Positions 1 through 6,091 of a DNA stretch of 8,010 nucleotides are shown here, in pieces. Within the stretch, counting starts at the first letter, position 1; the number at the start of each line of letters is the position of its first letter. The stretch lies in the NCBI GenBank assembly GCA_034440595.1, contig JAWXCH010000330.1:1-8010 (forward strand), read 5' to 3'. Source of the DNA: JAWXCH01 sp034440595 (GTDB lineage Bacteria; Planctomycetota; Planctomycetia; Pirellulales; JALHPA01). The position numbers were made by a program, and so were the translations under genes. The notes under the pieces are model-generated. The model had not been told where the DNA came from and did not search any database. It was given only the letters and a program-made list of their open reading frames with translations.

Positions 1-3000
1 CGTCTGGATGTTTCGATTCCCTGGAATCGCATTTGCTGAATTTGAACCGGATCAATCAGCTCTTTCTGCCAAATAATGTTCTTGGTAGGCGGCCTCAAGG
101 TATCGACAGCATGCAAGTGCAAGCCAGTATTGACAATCAGCAGTCGACCTCGCGCGTAAGCATACGTAGGAACTTGCTGGAATCCATAATTGTAAATTAA
201 ATTCGCTTCTGGAACTGATAAACGGAACTGCTCGCGCCCTAAATTGTCACGGCAAACCAGCTTGGAAGCTTGACTGGATATCTGGTCCAAATGCAGATGG
301 GAATCTGCAAAGGAACCTGGTAGACCACGCAATTCGACGGGACGATACTGTTGTGAACTGCGTTGGTACTCCTTTCTGGTCATCACCCCCCTGACTTGCT
401 CAGATTTCACCTCGCCAAATGGCCAATTGCTGGCGCTAAAGCCCATCGCAAGGCGGACATCTCCCTTGGGAGCCAGACTGGCGGCCAGCTCGCGACCAGT
501 TTTTCCCTCCAAGCAAGGAACGTCAGCGAATTCCGTTTCCAGCCGTCGATAATACTTCGCGGAGTCGTTGGCCAATCCGACGCTTTCGTAAAAATTGGCC
601 AGCCTGGCAATCGCTTCCCGCTTGCGAGCAGGATCTTCGGAAAGCGAAAGTTCATGCAGTAGCTTTTCCTGCTCAAGCAATGTCTCAGCGCCGCCGAGCA
701 TGGACAGCAACATGACCCGCGCAACCTCGGAGGATGGGTGGAAGCTGAATCGACTGATAAAATTCCTCAGCGGCTCAATCCGCGACCCAGTTGCAGACAA
801 CGCTTTTTTCGCTTGCAACGTGCCATCTGGAACATCTCCCTGGACCGCATCTTCACCAGTCGCCTGACTCAGTTTCAAAGCGATCTTTTCATCGATGGCC
901 TTGCGATTTGGACCCGCAGACGATTTCCACAGGGACTCCAAACGGGCCTGGATCCAACGATCTCGCCGCACGGACCAATCCAAGCTAATGAACTCGATTT
1001 CGCCTGGCTGGTTCTTTAGATCCGCCAGTTCCATGTACGCATCCAGCGCTGCCACCACATTGCCGGCAGCCTGATTTCCGTCGCCGACCAATCGGAGATA
1101 ACCGGCTCGTTCGCTTTCCAAAGTAACCAGTTGCTCCAATTCGCGAAGCAACGGTTCGCTCTTCGCAAAATCCTTCTCGATAGCACTTGCCAGTCCATCA
1201 AGAAGCAGCTCGCGCATCCGCGACCGCTCTCCTTCGATCCGACTCAAATAAACAGGGTCGCCGTCCTGGGCCACAGGATTGCTGTAGGCAGTGCGTAAAT
1301 CGGCTATCGCTTGCGACAGATTTCCCTCATCCAGCGCAATTTCGCCGCGCCAGGCTAGCGCCTCGGGATCATTCGGATTCTTGGCCAAAGTTAGCTGGAC
1401 TTGTGCCCGCAATGGTTCTAACTGAAAGAATTTGTCGAGCGATTCTACTCCTTGCGAGAGGATGTGCCCCTCGTAACACACCAGATTTCCTGGCACAATC
1501 CCCGAACGAGATTTAGAACGATTGGTGATTTCACCCTTTGCTAGATCGATTTTGACCACTTCGGCAGTACTCAACGGCAGGAAATAATTGCCGTCGCTAA
1601 AGTACCCGCGTCCACTCGGGCGGCTACTGCCGAGGGATAGCGACCAAATTTGCCGACCGCTGTCGGCGTTCAAGGCTTGGACTTGCTGCTCAGAGACCAA
1701 TAGCAGGCGATGTCCTTGCACTGCACCAATATAGAGCCCGGAATCTCGCTTTTTCGACCAGACTTGCTTGCCATCGACAAGACTAAGACAGTGAATCTGG
1801 TCCGACTCACGGGCCGTCAAATAGACCTTTCCGTTCGCTACAACTGCCGTTGAATCCAACCATTGCGAGCGAGGACCTGTGGAAGGGGATCCCATTCCAA
1901 AACGGTGCATGTTTTGCTGCCGCAACATTTCCTGCTCGGCAGATAGCGGAAACTGAAAACCCCACATCAGGGATCGCGTGGACAGATCCACGGCGACGAC
2001 CGCACCGGCTGCCGTTGGGCAGACCAGAATACCATCGGCAAATGAAGGACTGGCACCGGCTAGTCTCCTCGACGGATCTTGGCTTTCTGTTCCGTCAATA
2101 AACGCCAACTGTTGAATCCAGTCGACCTTACCTGTTTTTGCATCGAGCACGACCAGACTGATTCCACTCTTGATTTCCGCAAGGACATAAAGTTGGCCCT
2201 GCAACGGCAAAGGTGGCCCGAGAAAAAATGCCCCTGCCAGTTGCGCCGATTCCGGTTTGGAAGGATCGGCATTGCCGGCTGATCCGCCGACCTGCCATTG
2301 TAGCGCACCCTGACGGTTCTTCAGCGATCGTGCGGACAACAGATTGTAGCCAGCAGTGACTTGAGGCATCTCGCCCATTCCGCCCCCCGGAAATAACATA
2401 CGGGGACGACCAGAGTATTGAGCTACCTTCGCGGTTTGATCCTCAGAGTCGTCAATGGAAAAGACCAGGTCGCCGGCACTACTCAGGGTGCCAAACGTGG
2501 CATTCTCCCAGGTTCGCTGGGAGAGCGATTGCATATACGCTGATTCACGACCTACGTTGGAGGGCGATTCAATGGCAGATCGATTTGAACCTGGCTCCCA
2601 TTCCAATTTACCCGATGCAAAATCGATCCCCCACATCCCTCCCTGAGGAGTTCGCATGATCACCACACCATCCACGGCCAGCGGCTGAAGCGCGGGGACC
2701 ACCGCGCGGCCAGAATCGCTGCTTTGCTTGCGCGCACGCATCAGTTCGTCCTGAATCGCTTTGGTCATGGCCGATTTCACACGCCAGCGATGATTCAGTA
2801 ATGGACTGGCACCGTTGGACAGCGCATTGCGTGACGCATTGCCACTGGCCATCGTCCAGTTGCTGGCAACGGCCATTGATGTCGCCACTTCTATTTTGCC
2901 AACCAGCTTGTTCAGCCACTCGAGCGAATCGCCGTCGGGTGCCAATACCGCTGTCTCTTTACCTGCGATCTGAGTGGTTTGTCCCGCTTTGGATTTCTTC

Positions 3001-3770
3001 AGCGCATCCAAAACTTTCTGCGCTTTTTCAGGCGCACCGGCGCGTTGCCAACTAGTAGCCAACAGGATCGACAACCCTGGCTCAAATTTGCGCTCGGCCA
3101 CCGGAGCTTGCAACAATCGTTCAAACAGCAGCGCCGCGGCCAAGGGACGCCCATTGTCCAGATGATTCCGGCCAAGCAACAGCGCTGCCTGATACCCGGC
3201 TGCGGTGTGAAAATAGCGCCGTATGACCTGACCCAATTCAAACAGGCTGCCAGACTGAATTGCCTCGTCGAGCAGCCGCTGCGAGTTTGCCCCAAATTGC
3301 AACTCGTAAGTAGCCAGCCCCTCCTCGGACATATTTCCCAGGATATGCTGAGCTTCCGCCTTAATGCTGCGATAGACAGGCTGTTTTGGATCCGGCTTGT
3401 AAAAGACATCCTGCGGATCGGCTAAAATTCGATCCAGAGCCAGCCCACCGTCGCTGAATTGCTGTTTGCGAACGAGGTCTCGTGCTCGTTGCAACGCGAC
3501 GTTCTTGTCACGGTCGGTCGGAAATTGAACAGCGTCGTTTCCAGCGTCCTCATCTTTGTCACCAGACCTAAGCGTGGGAAAAACACCACCGATCTGAGCC
3601 AGACTATCGTCTGCAATGTGCAAAAACCACAGGGACACTCCAACTGCCAGAAGGCATGGCACCAGGAATTGAGGAGCCGCGAGAATGGCGGCAAATCGAT
3701 TTTGCAACGTGGAACTGAACCGGGGGACGCCCCGACGGAACCAAGAATTGCCATGCGGATTTCGATCCAT
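1..3770 (-). CDS. Large membrane-anchored PQQ-type beta-propeller/TPR-like protein, C-terminus beyond the window
   Basis: One minus-strand frame is open from the ATG at 3768-3770 to the left edge (1256 codons plus two bases), so the C-terminus is missing. Residues 1-25 are basic and residues about 26-53 form one hydrophobic stretch, a membrane anchor or uncleaved signal. Helical, TPR-like sequence follows (about 80-310). Propeller-type blades, a strand pair followed by (D/A)x(x)(T/S)Gxxx W, are visible near residues 365-395, 520-550, 580-605, 645-670 and 685-735. A second helical, TPR-like region spans about 780-1130, and another blade begins near 1220. This resembles BamB/PQQ-like repeat proteins, which in planctomycetes are often very large. 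No catalytic residues were identified, so a scaffold or binding role on the outer face of the membrane is inference. The start is supported by an AGGAAAGGAA Shine-Dalgarno sequence. Codon use is even throughout, with no frameshift. Confidence 0.9.
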   Translation of the reverse strand, partial: MDRNPHGNSWFRRGVPRFSSTLQNRFAAILAAPQFLVPCLLAVGVSLWFLHIADDSLAQIGGVFPTLRSGDKDEDAGNDAVQFPTDRDKNVALQRARDLVRKQQFSDGGLALDRILADPQDVFYKPDPKQPVYRSIKAEAQHILGNMSEEGLATYELQFGANSQRLLDEAIQSGSLFELGQVIRRYFHTAAGYQAALLLGRNHLDNGRPLAAALLFERLLQAPVAERKFEPGLSILLATSWQRAGAPEKAQKVLDALKKSKAGQTTQIAGKETAVLAPDGDSLEWLNKLVGKIEVATSMAVASNWTMASGNASRNALSNGASPLLNHRWRVKSAMTKAIQDELMRARKQSSDSGRAVVPALQPLAVDGVVIMRTPQGGMWGIDFASGKLEWEPGSNRSAIESPSNVGRESAYMQSLSQRTWENATFGTLSSAGDLVFSIDDSEDQTAKVAQYSGRPRMLFPGGGMGEMPQVTAGYNLLSARSLKNRQGALQWQVGGSAGNADPSKPESAQLAGAFFLGPPLPLQGQLYVLAEIKSGISLVVLDAKTGKVDWIQQLAFIDGTESQDPSRRLAGASPSFADGILVCPTAAGAVVAVDLSTRSLMWGFQFPLSAEQEMLRQQNMHRFGMGSPSTGPRSQWLDSTAVVANGKVYLTARESDQIHCLSLVDGKQVWSKKRDSGLYIGAVQGHRLLLVSEQQVQALNADSGRQIWSLSLGSSRPSGRGYFSDGNYFLPLSTAEVVKIDLAKGEITNRSKSRSGIVPGNLVCYEGHILSQGVESLDKFFQLEPLRAQVQLTLAKNPNDPEALAWRGEIALDEGNLSQAIADLRTAYSNPVAQDGDPVYLSRIEGERSRMRELLLDGLASAIEKDFAKSEPLLRELEQLVTLESERAGYLRLVGDGNQAAGNVVAALDAYMELADLKNQPGEIEFISLDWSVRRDRWIQARLESLWKSSAGPNRKAIDEKIALKLSQATGEDAVQGDVPDGTLQAKKALSATGSRIEPLRNFISRFSFHPSSEVARVMLLSMLGGAETLLEQEKLLHELSLSEDPARKREAIARLANFYESVGLANDSAKYYRRLETEFADVPCLEGKTGRELAASLAPKGDVRLAMGFSASNWPFGEVKSEQVRGVMTRKEYQRSSQQYRPVELRGLPGSFADSHLHLDQISSQASKLVCRDNLGREQFRLSVPEANLIYNYGFQQVPTYAYARGRLLIVNTGLHLHAVDTLRPPTKNIIWQKELIDPVQIQQMRFQGIETSR

Positions 3771-3775
3771 CGCCG

Positions 3776-3785
3776 TTCCTTTCCT
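3776..3785 (-). promoter_or_regulatory. Ribosome binding site of the large propeller gene
   Basis: On the minus strand AGGAAAGGAA lies five bases upstream of the ATG at 3770. It fixes the start of the large open frame and supports this frame over the shorter minus-strand frame that opens a few codons downstream at 3754. Confidence 0.65.
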
Positions 3786-4017
3786 ACCGATCTTGCGTCA
3801 CCGGTGTGCGCAGTTCAATCGGTTAGTTGCTTCAAATGCCTCGAAAGTTCATCGTACTTTTCAATTCTGGCAACGCCTGCCATTCCAGAATGTAATTCCA
3901 AGCCAGCTCTGCGATTGCCGGCGAGGGAACCCCACAGGCGTTTATGGACGACAGGTCAGCCTGATCGTCGTCGCGGGTCAAACCTGGCAATTCAATCGTA
4001 ACTATTGACGTGTATTT

Positions 4018-4046
4018 ATCTTACATTGCCGGTTATGTGTCGGCAA
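4018..4046 (-). promoter_or_regulatory. Candidate promoter of the propeller gene, overlapped by a dyad
   Basis: On the minus strand TTGCCG (4041-4046) and TAAGAT (4018-4023) are 17 bases apart, each matching four of six sigma-70 consensus bases. The -35 box is one arm of an inverted repeat, TTGCCG/CGGCAA, whose other arm (4026-4031) lies in the spacer. A repressor bound to the dyad would block the promoter. It would give a leader of about 240 bases. The assignment rests on motif matching only. Confidence 0.3.
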
Positions 4047-4052
4047 GCAAAT

Positions 4053-4085
4053 CATTGCCTTGCATCCGCAGCCGGGTCTGCAATG
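4053..4085. repeat. Imperfect stem-loop of unknown role
   Basis: CATTGC (4053-4058) pairs with GCAATG (4080-4085). Inside, ATCCG and CGGGT pair around a CAGC loop, including one G-T pair, with a small asymmetric internal loop. There is no T-run after it on either strand, so it is not a standard terminator. It may be chance or a protein-binding dyad. Confidence 0.3.
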
Positions 4086-4314
4086 GGAACTCCGTCTCTC
4101 GTCCAGGTGATAGCCTAGCCAATTGATCGGTGACCCCCTTTGTTCGCTGTTGCAGGCTCAAGCTTGGCTATTTCGCGGGAATCAGGTGCTCTTGGCTGGC
4201 AAAGGAGCCATCCGGTTGTTCTAATTTGAACGATTGGGACGCCAAAATCATGCTCTGAGTGTTTAAACAATTCGCATTCAGACCGGATTCTGGCGAGGTT
4301 CCCCTGCGTTTTTA

Positions 4315-4323
4315 TGCTATATA
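4315..4323 (+). promoter_or_regulatory. Candidate extended -10 promoter of the HU gene
   Basis: TGC directly followed by TATATA reads as an extended -10 element. No good -35 hexamer is found 16-18 bases upstream, which extended -10 promoters can tolerate. Transcription would start near 4330 and leave a leader of about 180 bases before the HU start. Confidence 0.3.
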
Positions 4324-4351
4324 CACGGTACGTACGCTAGGGAATTTTTGT

Positions 4352-4380
4352 TTTTCCCGATGATTTTACATGTTTTCCCG
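4352..4380 (+). repeat. Spaced direct repeat TTTTCCCG in the HU leader
   Basis: The octamer TTTTCCCG occurs at 4352-4359 and 4373-4380, start-to-start distance 21 bp, or two helical turns. It lies just downstream of the candidate HU promoter, so both copies would face the same side of the DNA. An operator function is inference. Confidence 0.35.
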
Positions 4381-4493
4381 GTTTTCAGGGTTGCAATTTC
4401 CGTAGCGTCGATTTTAATCATCGGGTCCAATCGGACGGACGCAACTATTTGGTTACACCTGTTACGCAGGTTGTATTTCTGTTTTCACTCCAC

Positions 4494-4501
4494 AAGGAGG
4501 G
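4494..4501 (+). promoter_or_regulatory. Strong ribosome binding site of the HU gene
   Basis: AAGGAGGG is a near-perfect Shine-Dalgarno sequence, nine bases before the ATG at 4511. It is the best one in the window, fitting a highly expressed nucleoid protein, and it decides the HU start. Confidence 0.85.
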
Positions 4502-4510
4502 TGTCGAACT

Positions 4511-4849
4511 ATGGCGAAAGCCGCTGCAGCGAAGAAGTCGGTCAAAGCACCGTCGAAGAGCGAAGTGATGAATTCCATTTCGGAAACCACTGGGCTGACC
4601 AAGAAAGATGTCGGCGCTGTGTTGGAAGCGCTGAATGGCGAAATCAAGAAGGCGATCGGGGGCAAAGGCCCTGGTGCTTTCACCATTCCAGGTCTGGTCA
4701 AGATCATCCGTCAAAAGGTTCCTGCCAAACCGGCTCGTAAGGGTGTACCTAACCCATTCAAGCCTGGCGAACTGATGGACGTTCCTGCCAAGCCAGCCAG
4801 CACCAAGGTCAAAGTGCGTGCTCTGAAGAGCCTGAAGGAATTCGTCTAA
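4511..4849 (+). CDS. HU-family nucleoid DNA-binding protein
   Basis: A 112-residue basic protein of the HU/IHF family, which binds DNA as a dimer, bends it and helps compact the nucleoid. Residues 1-15 are a Lys/Ala-rich head not present in E. coli HU. Residues about 16-50 form the helical dimerisation part (TGLTKKDVGAVLEAL). Residues about 51-66 match the conserved turn and strand (GPGAFTIPGLVKI). Residues 70-100 form the basic DNA-binding arm, with the Asn-Pro pair at 81-82 where HU places its DNA-intercalating proline, and the end matches the closing basic strand and helix (KVRALKSLKEFV). Length is slightly above the usual 90 residues because of the head. It is a single-gene unit, with its own promoter region, strong Shine-Dalgarno sequence and terminator. 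The exact paralogue cannot be named, so no symbol is given. Confidence 0.95.
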   Translation: MAKAAAAKKSVKAPSKSEVMNSISETTGLTKKDVGAVLEALNGEIKKAIGGKGPGAFTIPGLVKIIRQKVPAKPARKGVPNPFKPGELMDVPAKPASTKVKVRALKSLKEFV

Positions 4850-4881
4850 ATTAAATTGACCACGTTTTTCCAAATGCTTAC

Positions 4882-4936
4882 CCTCTTCAAATTGGAGAGG
4901 ATCATTTTGGAACTGAGGCTCGCCACGGCGAACCTC
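4882..4936 (+). repeat. Two small hairpins in the HU 3' untranslated region
   Basis: Hairpin one (4882-4900) pairs CCTCTT with GAGAGG, including one G-T pair, around a 7-base loop. Hairpin two (4915-4936) pairs GAGG with CCTC and TCGCC with GGCGA, with one mismatch and a tight loop. Neither has a T-run. They precede the main terminator and could protect the mRNA 3' end, which is inference. Confidence 0.4.
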
Positions 4937-4968
4937 GATGCGATCAAGAGAATTGACGTGTATTACCT

Positions 4969-5009
4969 CGAGCGGTGGAAGGTTGCTTCCACCGCTCGTT
5001 CTATTTTGT
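4969..5009 (+). terminator. Intrinsic terminator of the HU gene
   Basis: CGAGCGGTGGAA (4969-4980) pairs perfectly with 4987-4998, a 12-bp GC-rich stem around a 6-base loop, followed by a T-rich tail (TTCTATTTTGT, 4999-5009). The tail ends on the stop codon of the convergent gene. On the minus strand no T-run follows the stem, so efficient termination is expected only for the plus-strand transcript. Confidence 0.85.
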
Positions 5010-5710
5010 CACAGCAGTTGCTGCATTGCACTGGCCGGCGGCAATGTCCATTCCCACCCGTTCGGGCTGATCAATAATTGTTGCAATGGACCGCCGACGC
5101 TATTGGGCACACCAGCATCTGGCGGCACTGCACTGGCGGCCTGATCGAACAGGCGCTGTTGATATTGCTGAACGGCCGGCAACGGTTGCTGGTGGATTTG
5201 TTTCCATGAGACAGGCTCAATCTGAGTCTGCCCATCACCCGACGGAATCACGCAAACACCGCTAAAACGCCGTTCTTCGCAGCGAAAAATGCCAGCAGAG
5301 AAGCTCCAGAATAGCTCGGTCATTCGCGGATTTCGGTTGCTGTTCTGAGCCGCCAGATTGTCAAATCCAACCACGCACAGCCCACAACCGGCCAGGGAAT
5401 CTAACAGAGATTTTAGTCGTGCACGCACGATCGGATAGGCGAGCTGTCGCAGTAGATCAGTTGCTTGCTCGACTGAGGAGGCTGCAAAGCGAGCATCCTG
5501 CGTGATCTCATTCAGCCAATCCGTAACCGGCCGGTTCTCAAAGCGATTCTCCCCATGATGGAGTATGGCTAGCGGCCGCTGCGGAATAGGAAATATCTTC
5601 TGCTGATCGTCGCGAAGAGCAACTACTTGGCCCGCCTCACGCGTGATGGAACGACTGTCTGCCGTGATCAATACTTCGTTTGGGCGCAGCGTTGTCACAA
5701 TCAAGGTCAT
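5009..5710 (-). CDS. Orphan proteasome-like Ntn-hydrolase family protein
   Basis: A 233-residue protein. Its N-terminus resembles the first strands of 20S proteasome beta subunits, HslV and Anbu: MTLIV, then ITADSRS, then QKIF. If Met1 is removed, Thr2 becomes the N-terminal residue and Asp18 falls at proteasome position 17. Lys38 in QKIF matches the catalytic Lys33 after a four-residue insertion, and HHGEN (51-55) sits where the oxyanion glycine is expected. Two helices follow (about 62-107), then a core strand (CGLCVVGFDN, 109-118) and FWSFSAGIF (134-142). The end shows the closing VGGP and LISPNGWEW strands. Peptidase activity is inferred, not shown. It differs from HslV in length and no HslU, Mpa or ARC is nearby. 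No Shine-Dalgarno is seen, so the start rests on the Thr2 alignment. It lies 50 bases after the His-rich membrane gene, probably co-transcribed. It could be an inactive homologue. Confidence 0.8.
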   Translation of the reverse strand: MTLIVTTLRPNEVLITADSRSITREAGQVVALRDDQQKIFPIPQRPLAILHHGENRFENRPVTDWLNEITQDARFAASSVEQATDLLRQLAYPIVRARLKSLLDSLAGCGLCVVGFDNLAAQNSNRNPRMTELFWSFSAGIFRCEERRFSGVCVIPSGDGQTQIEPVSWKQIHQQPLPAVQQYQQRLFDQAASAVPPDAGVPNSVGGPLQQLLISPNGWEWTLPPASAMQQLL

Positions 5711-5760
5711 GGCAACGTGTCCACAGCACTGCTAATGCGATTCAAGCTGTGCCGGGTGCT

Positions 5761-5952
5761 CTAGACGCCTTCTGGCACCCGTTGCTGCATCGGCTCACCT
5801 GGCACGTCTCCCTCTTCATTCGTGAACACATAGACCAGCATCGCCGCCAGCATCAGGCCAACGGCAACCAGAAAGCGCCAGTCTTTGTGTACGGGCTTCT
5901 TGTGAGAGTGCGGGTGCTGTTGCTTCGAGTGGTCGTGGTGTTGATGCGACAT
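5761..5952 (-). CDS. Small His-rich single-pass membrane protein
   Basis: A 63-residue protein of unknown function. Residues 1-22 hold eight histidines (positions 3, 5, 6, 8, 13, 15, 17, 22). A basic patch follows (KKPVHKDWR, 18-26), then one hydrophobic helix (about 27-43) and a short acidic tail (EEGD near 46-49). By the positive-inside rule the His-rich end should face the cytoplasm and the acidic tail the outside. The histidines suggest metal binding, but no known family was recognised. The domain-like order and a fair promoter at 6026-6055 favour a real gene over chance, although no Shine-Dalgarno sequence is visible. It is the first gene of a probable two-gene unit with the proteasome-like protein downstream. 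Confidence 0.7.
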   Translation of the reverse strand: MSHQHHDHSKQQHPHSHKKPVHKDWRFLVAVGLMLAAMLVYVFTNEEGDVPGEPMQQRVPEGV

Positions 5953-6025
5953 ATTGAGTGTTTTTTCAGATGCGTCGTGTGGAATAGCCTAGCAGTCCGC
6001 CTATCTGGAGGACCAGTTGCTCCTG

Positions 6026-6055
6026 ATCATAACCGATCGTGGCAATTGGTGTAAT
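6026..6055 (-). promoter_or_regulatory. Candidate promoter for the His-rich/Ntn-hydrolase pair
   Basis: On the minus strand ATTACA (6050-6055, four of six consensus) is followed after 18 bases by TATGAT (6026-6031, five of six). Transcription would start near 6019, leaving a leader of about 66 bases before the ATG at 5952. It sits in the 139-base gap after the ComM gene, where a short hairpin (CGGCC/GGCCG, 6056-6071) lacks a T-run, so read-through from ComM is also possible. Confidence 0.45.
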
Positions 6056-6091
6056 CGGCCAACCGCGGCCGGATTTTTCAGCCAGAATTGC

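Larger units (their letters stand above)
3771..4510. other. Long non-coding divergent intergenic region
   Basis: These 740 bases separate the divergent propeller and HU genes. I found no convincing gene here. The plus-strand frames that enter it are extensions of antisense frames over the propeller gene, or run out of frame into HU. It holds an inverted repeat at 3864-3891 (ATTCTGG, 14-base gap, CCAGAAT), a dyad over a candidate minus-strand promoter (4018-4046), a foldable element at 4053-4085 (6-bp outer and 5-bp inner stem with a CAGC loop), and the HU promoter and leader (about 4315-4500). The part nearest HU is richer in A and T than the coding flanks. Confidence 0.6.

Noticed and set aside
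2999..3409. 136-residue minus-strand frame inside the propeller gene
   Set aside because: It is an alternative frame of the same strand; the long frame is uninterrupted over 1256 codons and shows repeat structure.
3459..4001. 180-residue plus-strand frame across the propeller gene start
   Set aside because: It mostly overlaps the N-terminal coding part of the propeller gene in antisense, and its product is of odd composition without recognisable motifs.
4328..4335. Palindrome GTACGTAC near the HU promoter
   Set aside because: An eight-base self-complementary word is expected by chance at this scale and has no second copy.
4445..4873. 142-residue minus-strand frame antisense to HU
   Set aside because: It is a mirror of the HU coding sequence, shows no family features, and HU has a strong Shine-Dalgarno and clear homology.
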